Below, one piece after another: positions 33,408 to 42,153 of a stretch of DNA of 64,000 nt; the first letter of the stretch is position 1; each line of letters opens with the position of its first letter. The position numbers and the translations under genes were made by a program. This DNA comes from Methanocella_A sp963769045 (lineage in GTDB: Archaea; Halobacteriota; Methanocellia; Methanocellales; Methanocellaceae): contig CAVYKK010000026.1 of the NCBI GenBank assembly GCA_963769045.1, positions 1-64,000 of the forward strand, read 5' to 3'. Under the pieces are notes generated by a model. The model saw nothing but the letters and a program-made list of their open reading frames with translations. It made no database searches and had not been told where the DNA came from.

Positions 33408-35057
33408 ATGAGCGACATATACGCTAATTCCAGGTCAACTACGGATACAGCCGTCCGCAAGAAGGACGTCAACCCGACGAGCGGCATGTGCCCGATATGC
33501 ATACACGATTGTAAGGTATTATGTGAAGTAGGCAAGTCAGCCCTGAGGGGCAGGGAAGTCTTATACCCGGACACCGAGTCGTTCGGGCACTCGACCGCCT
33601 CCTCGAACAAGGACTATGGCCTCGACTGGTCAGACTTCCAGATCCTGACCGATGTGATCGGTGCCAAGGGCATTGAAGCCACGGGAGACAAGGCAACCTT
33701 CCCCAACGTCGACATCAGGACCAAAGTAGGCGGCGTTCCCCTGAAGGTGCCGGTGTTCACGGCAGGCCTCGGCTCCACGGCCGTGGCGAAGAACTACTGG
33801 GACGGCCTCGCGATAGGCGCGGCGATCTCGGGCTCCATCCAGGTGATCGGCGAGAACATCTGCGGCATGGACATGGAAGCGACTTTCGCCAACGGCAAGG
33901 TCACCAAGTCCCCGGAGCTGAAGTACCGCGTGGAGAAGTTCCGCGAGTTCTGGGACGGCAAGAACGGCGAAATCGTCGTACAGACCAACGTCGAAGACCA
34001 GCGCCTGGGCACGGACGTATACGCGCTCTCGAAGCTCGACGTCAACGTCATCGAGCGCAAGTGGGGCCAGGGCGCCAAGGCGATCGGCGGCGAAGTCAGG
34101 ATTTATGACCTGAAGAAAGCGTTAGAGCTCAAGAAGCGCGGCTACATAGTCCTTCCGGACCCGGAGGACGCATCGGTACAGAAGGCCTTCAAGGACGGCG
34201 CCTTCAAGACCTTCGAGCGGCACTCCCGTGTCGGGTTCCCGACCTTCAAGGGATTCGTCGAGGACATCGAGTGGCTCCGCGACCAGGGCGCAAAGAAGGT
34301 CTTCCTGAAGACCGGCGCATACCGGCCCGCAGCGACGGCATTTACGCTCAAGTGCGCGTCGGCGGCCAAGGTCGATTTACTGACGATCGACGGCGCAGGC
34401 GGAGGAACAGGCATGAGCCCCGTCCCGATGATGAACGACTGCTCGACCCCGACCGTATACCTGCAGGCGCAGGTCATGGCCTGTGTCAAGATGATGAAGG
34501 AGAACGGCATGTACGTCCCCGACATCGCGTTCGCAGGCGGCTTCGTCAACGAGACCCAGATATACAAGTCCATGGCAATGTCCGACCTCGGCAGCGGCCC
34601 GACGGTAAAGGCCATCGCGATGGCACGCGCCCCGATTACGGCAGTCATGAAGGCCGACTACTTCAACTCGCTCTCCAAGAAGAGCGACCTGCCCGCAGGA
34701 TTCGCCAAGACGTACACCTCGGACCCGAGCAAGTTCATGATAGCCTACAGCGATCTCGAGAAGATCTACGGCAAGGACGTCAAGAAGATCCCGCTCGGTG
34801 CGATGGGCCTGTACACCTACTGGCACGACCGCATCGGCGTGGGCCTCCAGCAGCTGATGGCAGGCGCCCGCAAGTGGAACCTGAGCTGCATCTCCCGCGG
34901 CGACATCGCCTCGATCAGCGAGCGCGCGACCCAGGTCACCGGCATCCCGATGCTGCAGGACGTCGAAGCGGACCTGATGGCCAGGATTCTCCTCGACGGC
35001 TCCGGCGAAGAAGCCGCGGCCCCCAAGGCAAAGTCCGGCAAGAAGATCAAGGCTTAA
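33408..35057 (+). CDS. FMN-dependent glutamate-synthase-domain protein with N-terminal Cys motif
   Basis: 549 residues from ATG 33408 (MSDIYANSRSTTDTAVRKKD). Near the start, MCPICIHDCKVLCEVG has four closely spaced Cys that may hold an iron-sulfur cluster. The remainder is the glutamate synthase alpha/beta barrel: VFTAGLGSTAVAKNYWDGLA, LTIDGAGGGTGMSPVPMM (FMN loop) and FAGGFVNETQIYKSMAMSDL. There is no glutaminase domain. Such proteins are common in methanogens. The substrate is not certain. Confidence 0.85.
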   Translation: MSDIYANSRSTTDTAVRKKDVNPTSGMCPICIHDCKVLCEVGKSALRGREVLYPDTESFGHSTASSNKDYGLDWSDFQILTDVIGAKGIEATGDKATFPNVDIRTKVGGVPLKVPVFTAGLGSTAVAKNYWDGLAIGAAISGSIQVIGENICGMDMEATFANGKVTKSPELKYRVEKFREFWDGKNGEIVVQTNVEDQRLGTDVYALSKLDVNVIERKWGQGAKAIGGEVRIYDLKKALELKKRGYIVLPDPEDASVQKAFKDGAFKTFERHSRVGFPTFKGFVEDIEWLRDQGAKKVFLKTGAYRPAATAFTLKCASAAKVDLLTIDGAGGGTGMSPVPMMNDCSTPTVYLQAQVMACVKMMKENGMYVPDIAFAGGFVNETQIYKSMAMSDLGSGPTVKAIAMARAPITAVMKADYFNSLSKKSDLPAGFAKTYTSDPSKFMIAYSDLEKIYGKDVKKIPLGAMGLYTYWHDRIGVGLQQLMAGARKWNLSCISRGDIASISERATQVTGIPMLQDVEADLMARILLDGSGEEAAAPKAKSGKKIKA

Positions 35058-35063
35058 ATACAA

Positions 35064-35098
35064 GCGCCCGCTCAATGCGGGCTCTTTTTCCTTTTTTA
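35064..35098 (+). terminator. Rho-independent-like terminator after the glutamate-synthase-like gene
   Basis: GCCCGC-TCAAT-GCGGGC followed by TCTTTTTCCTTTTTT. Confidence 0.85.
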
Positions 35099-35118
35099 AG
35101 ATATAATTATTTAGTAAC

Positions 35119-35283
35119 TTTTTGTACAGGCTGGCCGGCACTTTACACTACGTACACTACGTACACGACGTACACGACGTTCAATAACATAGCTACGCTG
35201 GCCATCTCCTGATAAGACGTTGTGTACGTCGTGTACGTCGTGTTAATGCCGGCTGAGCGTAAAAAACATTTTTGGAATAACTA
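35119..35283. repeat. Long palindrome A (ACGTACAC type) with conserved ends
   Basis: It starts TTTTTGTACAGGCTGGCC and ends GAGCGTAAAAAACATTTTTG, GAATAACTA. The arms are CACTACGTACACGACGTACA words and their inverse, bounded by GCCGGCA/TGCCGGC. Both ends are shared with palindrome C at 45.1 kb. It lies between convergent genes. Confidence 0.85.
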
Positions 35284-35303
35284 ATACAAAGAGCAAGACC
35301 ATA

Positions 35304-35606
35304 TTAGGCCGGTTTGTTTGCCGGTACGGCGTTTTTACGATCATAATATATTTTGAGCAGCGCCAGCTCGCCATTACAGAACGTAGCGTAAAGGTTCAGC
35401 GTGAAGACGATCACGTCGTGGATACCATAGCCGTAGACGGTCAGGCAGAACGAGCCCAGCGTGAGGACGGCCGGGTAAAAGAACGAGATGTCCTTCGCGC
35501 TTTTCGTGTTGAGCAGGCGGTAGCACTGGGGCAGGAACGCCCCGGCCAGCAGCAGGCTGCCGAAAATGCCGATCTCAGAGTATGGGACCATAAGTATCTC
35601 GCGCAA
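35304..35606 (-). CDS. SemiSWEET/PQ-loop family transporter
   Basis: 100 residues with three membrane helices. FLPQCYRLLNTKSAKDISFF is the PQ-loop signature, followed by TLGSFCLTVYGYGIHDVIVF. SemiSWEETs dimerise to move sugars or other small molecules across the membrane. Start ATG 35606; an internal Met at residue 6 is an alternative. The gene converges on the glutamate-synthase-like gene. The substrate is unknown. Confidence 0.85.
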   Translation of the reverse strand: MREILMVPYSEIGIFGSLLLAGAFLPQCYRLLNTKSAKDISFFYPAVLTLGSFCLTVYGYGIHDVIVFTLNLYATFCNGELALLKIYYDRKNAVPANKPA

Positions 35607-35663
35607 TATACGGTAAAAGAGCGGACGCTATAATATTCTTTCGCTAATCCTTAATCATGCGTG

Positions 35664-35696
35664 ACCGCTCGGCGGCCACTCGCGCGCGCGATGCCC
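35664..35696. repeat. Short CG-alternating repeat 1
   Basis: GCGGCCACTCGCGCGCGCGA, the inverse form of the consensus CGCGCGCGAGCGGYCGC found at six intergenic sites here. Confidence 0.6.
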
Positions 35697-35707
35697 CGGA
35701 CAGGGCC

Positions 35708-36559
35708 TCATGGCCGCGGATGCCTGCGCCTGTGCTTGCGTATCTTCTTCTCTCCGCGAGGCGTCTTGAACTTCTCCCGGGAGAACTGCCGCAGTCCCTC
35801 CACGTTTCCCATGAAGGTGCCGTCTAACAGGTAGACTTCGGCTTCCTCGAGGCGCACGGCCTTCGACGCGAAGAGCGGGCCCAGCAGGTCGTCGTGGAAC
35901 GACTCGTTGAACGCGATACCGCCGCACAGCTCGTTGAATGACGGGACAATAAAGAGTTCCGGGTCGGCCCACTCGAACTCCTCGGGCTTATAGTTCGTAG
36001 CGACAGCGTCCCGGTCGAGATGCGCCCGTATCCAGGCCTGCTTCGTGACCGTGTGGCCGACGATGTCGGTCAGCTTGATGGTCGGGTGGTTGTGCGAAAT
36101 GACCCAGTGCTTCACTTTCAGTAGCGACGGGTCGGGCCATGTGTGCCCGTGGAAATAGGCCACGCTGTCGATGATGGCGCCTCGCGAATCATGCAGTACG
36201 ATGTCCGGGCTCTTCGGGACCAGCCGCTCGATGCCGCCGTCGTGGTTGCCCGGCAGGATATCGATCACCGCGTGTTTAGCGATCTCGTTAAGGAAGTAAG
36301 GCACCTCGTCCTCTTCCTGGTAGGACGTACGGGGCACGTTGTGCTTGACGTCGCCAAGGAGTATCACACGATCCGGCTTTACCTCGTCGATGTAAGCCGT
36401 AATCCGATCGAGCCGCCGCGCTATCTGTGACGGTATGTTCACTCCGCTATAGTACAGGTCGTGCTCGATGCCAAGGTGCACGTCGGCTATGACCAGCGAG
36501 ACCTCCTCGTTTTTTACGACCAGCGCGGGCGCGTCGATTAACGGTAACAAATCTGGCAT
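35708..36559 (-). CDS. Calcineurin-like metallophosphoesterase (archaeal ICC-like)
   Basis: 283 residues from ATG 36559 (MPDLLPLIDAPALVVKNEEV). IADVHLGIEHDLYYSG (DxH), ILLGDVKH (GD), ILPGNHDGG (GNHD) and a GHTW motif supply the two-metal centre. Family members are phosphodiesterases or nucleases of unclear role in archaea. The C-terminus is strongly basic (KFKTPRGEKKIRKHRRRHPR), hinting at nucleic-acid contact. Divergent from the DUF1259 gene. Confidence 0.88.
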   Translation of the reverse strand: MPDLLPLIDAPALVVKNEEVSLVIADVHLGIEHDLYYSGVNIPSQIARRLDRITAYIDEVKPDRVILLGDVKHNVPRTSYQEEDEVPYFLNEIAKHAVIDILPGNHDGGIERLVPKSPDIVLHDSRGAIIDSVAYFHGHTWPDPSLLKVKHWVISHNHPTIKLTDIVGHTVTKQAWIRAHLDRDAVATNYKPEEFEWADPELFIVPSFNELCGGIAFNESFHDDLLGPLFASKAVRLEEAEVYLLDGTFMGNVEGLRQFSREKFKTPRGEKKIRKHRRRHPRP

Positions 36560-36752
36560 AAAAGCTAAGCTGAATCTAAAGCATGATCGTTGATATCCTT
36601 TTCCGTTTCTTGAAAATAACATCAACGGCCTGCACGAGGCCGATGCGACGGGCAAAGTATGTCCTGAATAGATTTTGATCGCTCGTTTTGACACGCGTCA
36701 TCTTTTATCCGCGACATCATACCCTGAATTATCGGGTATCAGGTGGCTGAAT

Positions 36753-37664
36753 ATGAGAGCTATACTTTATACATGCGCCGCCCTCGTCGTTGCACTGGCG
36801 TTTGCCTGTGTAGCGGCCGGACTGGCTGCCGACAGCCTATCGGATAGGAAGGACATACAAAGCACCTGGACGCAGGCTGAGAACATTTTCGGGGTCAAAG
36901 GCGAATACCACGCCGACGGCACCGCTACTTTCGATGTGCCGCGGGACCTGACGGTCACGCTAAACGGCATCGGCATGGCACCGGGATCGGACCTCTCCCA
37001 CGAGATACGTATGATGAGTATTGGCGATAAAGCAATGGCAGTAGGCGAACTGGTGCTGACACAGGATGAGATCGACGGCGTGACACAGAAACTGCTGGAC
37101 GCCGGTATCGAGGAGACGGCACTACATAATCACATTCTCCATGAGTCGCCGGGCCTCATGTACCTGCACTTTCACGCTTATGGGGACCCGGTAGACATTA
37201 CTACGGCGATCAATGATATCATCACGCCGCTGGGCAAAGGGCCCGAAGGCAAGTTCGACAGTCAGGGCATAGATACGGCAAGGCTGGACCGCATCATGGG
37301 GTCGGAAGGCAAAGCTGACGGCGGCGTCTATGGCTTTTCCATGCCGCGAGCGGACAACGTGACCATGGACGGGATGACACTGTCGCCCTACATGGACATA
37401 TCGACAGAGATTACTTTCCAGCCGCTGGGAAGCGGAAAAGCCCTGTCCGTCGGTGAGTTCGTACTCGAAGCGGACGAGGTCGGGCCGGTCGTTAAAGCCC
37501 TGTCAGAGAGTAACTTTGAAGTCGACGCCCTGCACAGCCATATGCTGACCGAGCAGCCGCGGCTCTTCTACCTGCACACATGGGCCACCGGGGATGCGGA
37601 ACAGCTGGCTTCGGGACTGAGGCTGGCGCTGGAAAAGACTGACAGCCTGACAGGGACGCGATAA
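36753..37664 (+). CDS. Exported protein with two DUF1259 (LppY/LpqO-type) domains
   Basis: 303 residues from ATG 36753 (AGGTGG upstream). The signal is LYTCAALVVALAFACVAAGL. Two homologous halves follow: KGEYHADGTATFDVPRDLTV to LHNHILHESPGLMYLHFHAY, and GVYGFSMPRADNVTMDG to LHSHMLTEQPRLFYLHTW. The paired HNH/HSH and LHFHAYG motifs are typical of DUF1259 and could bind metal. Most relatives have one or two such domains. Function is not established. Confidence 0.8.
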   Translation: MRAILYTCAALVVALAFACVAAGLAADSLSDRKDIQSTWTQAENIFGVKGEYHADGTATFDVPRDLTVTLNGIGMAPGSDLSHEIRMMSIGDKAMAVGELVLTQDEIDGVTQKLLDAGIEETALHNHILHESPGLMYLHFHAYGDPVDITTAINDIITPLGKGPEGKFDSQGIDTARLDRIMGSEGKADGGVYGFSMPRADNVTMDGMTLSPYMDISTEITFQPLGSGKALSVGEFVLEADEVGPVVKALSESNFEVDALHSHMLTEQPRLFYLHTWATGDAEQLASGLRLALEKTDSLTGTR

Positions 37665-37709
37665 ACGTTTAATACTTCGCCTGCCATATGGCATACGGAA
37701 GGTCATACA

Positions 37710-38663
37710 GTGTTCATCGGCGTCGATCATGGCACGACAGGCATCCGGTTCGCGGATACGGAAGGGAAATGGGTAGAGATATCCCGCAAACAGGCCCGTG
37801 ACATGACACATGAGCAGATCGTTGCCACAGTCCTCGCCGGCCTTGGCGTGAAAAAGGAAGACGTGGAGCTGATAGCGGTCAACTATTCCATGGGCGACGG
37901 CATCTCGCGCATAACCCCGATCGGAAAGGTGAAGGACCGCGGCATCATCAGCCGGGAAGGCGCCGGCGTCCACATCGGCGGCGGCACCAACGTCTACGAT
38001 GCCATTGCCGCCTCCGGCATGCCTGCCGTCGTCGTGCCGGGCATCCACCGGGGCAATTATGGTGACCCGATCTTTCGTGTCTACTCCCACGGAGCCAGTG
38101 CGGATAAGCTTGGCATTGCCTACAATGCGTTTTTAATGTCACATGATCGGGACTTCATCGTCTCGGACGTCAGTTCCAACACGGTCACCCTGGGCGTAAA
38201 AGACATGAAAATGCTCGGCGCCATCGACGCCTGTATCTTTGCGCCGGGCGTGCACCACGGGCCGCTGGACCTGCAGGCGATACGCGACGTGGACGCCGGG
38301 CTGATCACCGCCAACGATGCCTTTTCGACGGCCGGCGTGACCAAACTCATCCCGTTCAAGACACTGGACGTGATGCTCGCCGCCCTCGAACACAGCGACC
38401 CGGATGCGCTCTGGGCCTTCGATACGATCGCCGTGTTCTCGGCTATGGAAGTGGCCTCTTTTCTATTACTGGTGCCCGATGCACGCGTCTTTACGGCTGG
38501 TTCAGTCGGGTCCATGGATATTGTAAGGGACCGCATTTCCGGGCTGGTCAAAAAGGACGTGACGGTACTGGGGAAGATGTCTGCGGCTATCGGGCTGGCG
38601 CAGATCGCACGAGATGTCCATGACGGTAAAAAGGACATACTGGGCATTGGTGTAGACCAGTAG
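37710..38663 (+). CDS. Methanogenesis marker protein 12
   Basis: 317 residues from GTG 37710. FIGVDHGTTGIRFADTEGKW is an ASKHA/actin-like ATPase phosphate motif, and SREGAGVHIGGGTNVYDAIA plus FTAGSVGSMDIVRDRIS match marker 12 proteins, which occur in nearly all methanogens. Its role is unproven; related proteins activate or assemble metalloenzymes. The organism being a methanogen agrees with the RFA-P synthase and CoM genes in this window. Confidence 0.88.
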   Translation: MFIGVDHGTTGIRFADTEGKWVEISRKQARDMTHEQIVATVLAGLGVKKEDVELIAVNYSMGDGISRITPIGKVKDRGIISREGAGVHIGGGTNVYDAIAASGMPAVVVPGIHRGNYGDPIFRVYSHGASADKLGIAYNAFLMSHDRDFIVSDVSSNTVTLGVKDMKMLGAIDACIFAPGVHHGPLDLQAIRDVDAGLITANDAFSTAGVTKLIPFKTLDVMLAALEHSDPDALWAFDTIAVFSAMEVASFLLLVPDARVFTAGSVGSMDIVRDRISGLVKKDVTVLGKMSAAIGLAQIARDVHDGKKDILGIGVDQ

Positions 38664-38679
38664 ATAACCGACACCCGGG

Positions 38680-38704
38680 CGGGCGCTCGCGCGCGCGAAC
38701 GGCG
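38680..38704. repeat. Short CG-alternating repeat 2
   Basis: GGGCGCTCGCGCGCGCGAAC between the marker 12 and pdxT stop codons; inverse of the consensus. Confidence 0.6.
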
Positions 38705-38713
38705 GAAAAAAGG

Positions 38714-39313
38714 CTAATTTTTATTGCCAGGTATCATCCGCAGGAAGTACCTGTGCAGCCGCAGGTCGTCTGTCAGCTCGGGGTGAAACGCGAGCGCTAT
38801 CAGATTCTTTTGCTGTGCAGCAACAACTTTCTCATCTATTTTCGCCAGGACTTTTACGCTTTTACCCGCGCTGACGATGGCTGGCGCACGGATGAAAACA
38901 GCGTTGAACGGCTCATCGAAGCCTTTGATTTTTAGCGGCGCCTCAAAGGAGTTCACCTGGCGACCGAAAGCGTTCCTGTCTACGGTCGTGTCCATGAGAC
39001 CGAGCAGACGCTGCTTTGTCTTCGCGACCTCGTCGTCACCCCGGCTGGCCAGCAGAATAAGACCGGCACACGTGCCCATGATCGGCTTGCCGGAATTAGC
39101 GAGATCGATGATCTCCTGTGCGATGCCCTCGGACCACGAGAGCCTGCACAGCGTGGTGCTCTCGCCGCCGGGGATGATCACGCCGTCACAGGAAGGAACG
39201 ATACCGGCGTGCTTGATCTTCACCACTTCGCCCCGCCCGCCCAGCGCCCGCCGGGTAGCCTCTACGTGCTCCTCGACGTTGCCCTGGATAGCGATGACAC
39301 CGATCTTCAACAT
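38714..39313 (-). CDS. pdxT: Pyridoxal 5'-phosphate synthase glutaminase subunit
   Basis: 199 residues from ATG 39313 (MLKIGVIAIQGNVEEHVEAT). PGGESTT and GTCAGLILLA (catalytic Cys) with ALAFHPELTDD (His/Glu) form the class I amidotransferase triad. PdxT feeds ammonia to PdxS for PLP synthesis. pdxS is not in this window, so the complex is encoded in two places. It converges on the marker 12 gene. Confidence 0.95.
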   Translation of the reverse strand: MLKIGVIAIQGNVEEHVEATRRALGGRGEVVKIKHAGIVPSCDGVIIPGGESTTLCRLSWSEGIAQEIIDLANSGKPIMGTCAGLILLASRGDDEVAKTKQRLLGLMDTTVDRNAFGRQVNSFEAPLKIKGFDEPFNAVFIRAPAIVSAGKSVKVLAKIDEKVVAAQQKNLIALAFHPELTDDLRLHRYFLRMIPGNKN

Positions 39314-39386
39314 AGCTGCGATAACATACATGCCGAAGCTTTAAAACTTTTCGACCGCGGCAAGAAGCCGCAGTCATAAAACAGGA

Positions 39387-40394
39387 TTAATCGTTCGAAG
39401 CTATATACAGCAGGTCGCTCAGAATGGCGCTGGCGGTCTCGACGGACCCGGCGCCCTTGCCTACGACGACGATGTCCCCGGCCAGCGCGGTCTCGATGAG
39501 CGCCGCGTTCAGCGTGCCCTGCACGGCGAGCGGGTGCGACTTCGGCACCAGCCGCGGGCTGACCTTCAGTATCCGCTCGACGCCGTTGGGACGGATCTCG
39601 CCGATCAGCTTGATCACGAAGCCGTCGTCCGATGCCAGCTTGAGCGCCTCGGGCGTGATGCTGGAGATGCCCACTACGCTGACGTCCTTGAGGCTCACAT
39701 TCATGCCGAAGGCGGCGTTCGCCAGGATGACGATCTTCAGGGCCGTGTCGATGCCCTCGACGTCGTAGGTGGGGTCCGCTTCGGCGTATCCGAGTTCCTT
39801 CGCTTCGGAGAGCACCATGTCGTAGGGGAGTCCCTCGCTGGCCATCCGCGTCAGGATATAGTTGCAGGTGCCGTTGAAGATGCCCTTGACGCCCAGCGCC
39901 CGGTTTCCGGCCAGTGGCGTCCGGAGCAGGTTGAAGACCGGCATGGCGCCGCCTACGGTCGCCTCGAAGAGGAACTGTACGCCTTTTTCACGGGCAAGGC
40001 CGGTGAGCATCCGGTATTGCAGCGCCAGCGGGCCTTTGTTGGAAGTGACCACGTGCTTGCCGCGGCTCAGCGCGGCGACGATATACGACAGTCCCGGCTC
40101 GCCGGTCTTCGCGTCGGTGGGCGTGACCTCGACGAGGACGTCGTAGCTGCCCGTTTTAATGTAGTCGAGGGTGGACTGGCCCGAACGCTTCAGGCCGCCG
40201 TCGTGCTTTGCCTTCAGCACCTGCGCGGGGTCCATGCCGTTCTCGTCTGCGGCGACGCCTTTCGAGTCGGCGACGGCCACTACTTTGATCACGGCCTTTT
40301 TCTCCGGGTATTCGCCCTTGCTGTCCGCAAGCACCTTGAGGACACCCTTGCCCACGCTGCCCATGCCGACGATGGCGATACGCATGGTCTTCAT
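39387..40394 (-). CDS. hom: Homoserine dehydrogenase
   Basis: 335 residues. It reduces aspartate semialdehyde to homoserine for Thr/Met synthesis. IVGMGSVGKGVLKVL is the nucleotide-binding loop. VTSNKGPLAL, GIFNGTCNYILTRM and GYAEADPTYDVEGIDTALKI are catalytic-core motifs. It lacks a C-terminal ACT domain. The upstream gene, which overlaps its start by four bases, is a separate ACT protein and probably supplies regulation. Confidence 0.95.
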   Translation of the reverse strand: MKTMRIAIVGMGSVGKGVLKVLADSKGEYPEKKAVIKVVAVADSKGVAADENGMDPAQVLKAKHDGGLKRSGQSTLDYIKTGSYDVLVEVTPTDAKTGEPGLSYIVAALSRGKHVVTSNKGPLALQYRMLTGLAREKGVQFLFEATVGGAMPVFNLLRTPLAGNRALGVKGIFNGTCNYILTRMASEGLPYDMVLSEAKELGYAEADPTYDVEGIDTALKIVILANAAFGMNVSLKDVSVVGISSITPEALKLASDDGFVIKLIGEIRPNGVERILKVSPRLVPKSHPLAVQGTLNAALIETALAGDIVVVGKGAGSVETASAILSDLLYIASND

Positions 40395-40897
40395 AGCGAT
40401 TCCTCCGAGTTGATAGGCTCGATGACCAGCAGGTCCTTTTTCCTGGCGATTTCCCGCATCAGGTTCATGGCCTTACGGGCTTCTTCCTTGCCCTCTGCGC
40501 TGATGCCGATCCGGGCCGACGACTTCAGGCTGATGCCCGGCATGCTCATGGCCAGGTCGACGACCTCTGCGTACCCGGTACGGTCGATCTGGTCGATGGT
40601 GTCCCGGATGTCCGAGTGGATGATGTGGCCAACGATGAGGACAGTGCGGTGCTCAAGGAGCTTGGCCTCGTTCACCCGCGCGATCTTGATGTCCCGGGAC
40701 TCGAGCGAGAACTTGAGCGCGTCCAGGCTTCCTTCGAAGTCGAAAGTGACCTGGATGGGGATAGTGCCCCGCGGCGTCCGCTTGGCGTGGTGGTGCACCA
40801 CGCTGACGATATTGCCGCCCGCGTCCGAGATCGGGACCAGCGCGTTAACCAGCTGCCCCGGTATGTCTTTTAGCTCGAGATCCATCGTTATTCTCAT
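40391..40897 (-). CDS. ACT-domain regulatory protein paired with homoserine dehydrogenase
   Basis: 168 residues. MRITMDLELKDIPGQLVNAL and SDAGGNIVSVVHHHAKRTPR form a first ACT fold for amino-acid binding; the second half (VLIVGHIIHSDIRDTIDQID) resembles another. Its stop overlaps the hom start (ATGA), and hom lacks its own ACT domain. It is therefore probably the threonine or isoleucine sensor for hom acting in trans. Confidence 0.88.
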   Translation of the reverse strand: MRITMDLELKDIPGQLVNALVPISDAGGNIVSVVHHHAKRTPRGTIPIQVTFDFEGSLDALKFSLESRDIKIARVNEAKLLEHRTVLIVGHIIHSDIRDTIDQIDRTGYAEVVDLAMSMPGISLKSSARIGISAEGKEEARKAMNLMREIARKKDLLVIEPINSEESL

Positions 40898-40957
40898 CTT
40901 TCCACCGTCGAAACGTTATACCTTTAAGTAGTACCGCTTAATATAAATTTATTGGTG

Positions 40958-41479
40958 ATGACAACGGACGTTTCGACAGCAATCGATGGACGGCGGTCTG
41001 TTCGCAGCTACAGGAGCGAGCATGTGCCGGACGAAGCCGTCGCAAAAATCCTGCACGCCGCCCATATGGCGCCTTCGGCAGGCAACCTGCAGGGCAGGGA
41101 ATTCATCGTCGTCAGGGACCCCGGCACGAAAAGAATGATCTCGGATGCTGCGCTGAGACAGCGGTTTATCGAGGAAGCCCCCGTGTGCATCGTAGTCTGC
41201 ACGAACCTGCCGAGGACGAAGCGCAAATACGGCAAACGTGCAGAGCTGTACGTGGTCCAGGACACGTCGGCTTCGATGATGAATATGATGCTGCAGGCCT
41301 GCGAGCTCGGGCTCGGCACCTGCTGGGTCGGGGCGTTCGACGAGCATGCGGTCGCAGAAGCGCTCGGCATTCCGGGCGACATCAGGCCGGTGGCGATACT
41401 ACCGATCGGCGTGCCGGACGAATCCCCTCAAGCGCCGCCGAGGCTGGGGAAAGAGATTGAGCATTTCGAGCACTGGTAA
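40958..41479 (+). CDS. Nitroreductase-family flavoprotein
   Basis: 173 residues from ATG 40958; TTG and GTG directly before it are also in frame. RRSVRSYRSEHVPDEAVAKI and AAHMAPSAGNLQGREFIVVR are the FMN-binding start of the family. MMLQACELGLGTCWVGAF is the conserved helix. It probably reduces small electrophiles or takes part in flavin chemistry; substrate unknown. It is divergent from the ACT-hom pair. Confidence 0.9.
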   Translation: MTTDVSTAIDGRRSVRSYRSEHVPDEAVAKILHAAHMAPSAGNLQGREFIVVRDPGTKRMISDAALRQRFIEEAPVCIVVCTNLPRTKRKYGKRAELYVVQDTSASMMNMMLQACELGLGTCWVGAFDEHAVAEALGIPGDIRPVAILPIGVPDESPQAPPRLGKEIEHFEHW

Positions 41480-41509
41480 CGCGCGCGAGCGGCCGCTCGC
41501 CCGGCGACA
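41479..41509. repeat. Short CG-alternating repeat 3
   Basis: ACGCGCGCGAGCGGCCGCTC, then GCCCGGCG, directly after the nitroreductase stop codon. Confidence 0.6.
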
Positions 41510-41544
41510 CATGCCCTGCCCGGATGCCCACTTTAAAATTTCAG

Positions 41545-42072
41545 CTACTTTTTGGCCAGCAGCATTTCCAGGTAAGATTCCCGTATCAACTCGCCCTCGA
41601 TACCGAGATCGCATAGCATAGAGATAAGATCATCCCGCTTTCGCGCTATGTCGGCCGTATTATCTGCCATTAGCTCCAGCTCGACGAATTCGCCGAGGCT
41701 ATCTATGCGATCCAGGCATATCTCGGCGCCTTTGTAATGGTAAATGCTGCGGGTCTTGACCACGTCGAGCGTCTTGCGGAAGCCCAGCGAGAGCAGGATG
41801 TCCTCCATCTTCGCCCGGTCGCCGACACTGACCTCGACCTCTTTTCTGGTCTTGCTCTTCGCGTCGAGCTTTTTGCCCTTATAGGTCAGATAGGCCGCTC
41901 CATTCTGCTCCCTTAGCCTGACCGCCTCGTCTGTCTCGGCAAAGTCGCGATGCGGGGCATTGTAATATGTATCTGCCTGCACGACCGTCTTTTCGAATGT
42001 TGCGCCACGGCGCTTCAGCTCGTCCGCCAGCGCTTCTGTTGCGGCACGCGCCTTGATTTCGACCTCTATCAT
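41545..42072 (-). CDS. cyaB: CYTH-domain protein (class IV adenylate cyclase / thiamine triphosphatase-like)
   Basis: 175 residues from ATG 42072 (MIEVEIKARAATEALADELK). EVEIKAR is the ExExK triphosphate-binding motif; RLREQNGAAYLTYKGKK and RKEVEVSVGD add the Arg/Lys/Glu tunnel residues. YHYKGAEICLDRIDSLGEFV is typical of the archaeal CyaB-like subgroup. Archaeal members may hydrolyse triphosphates rather than make cAMP. Divergent from the HAD gene. Confidence 0.88.
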   Translation of the reverse strand: MIEVEIKARAATEALADELKRRGATFEKTVVQADTYYNAPHRDFAETDEAVRLREQNGAAYLTYKGKKLDAKSKTRKEVEVSVGDRAKMEDILLSLGFRKTLDVVKTRSIYHYKGAEICLDRIDSLGEFVELELMADNTADIARKRDDLISMLCDLGIEGELIRESYLEMLLAKK

Positions 42073-42153
42073 TGCTACCAGATCGTATGCCGGAGGCTTA
42101 ACGATTGCCATGTCGCGAGTGGTTTTTTAGTGGATGACGACATACGCTCATGT

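Noticed and set aside
39534..40931. 465-codon rightward frame opposite hom and the ACT gene
   Set aside because: Antisense to two recognised, translationally coupled genes.
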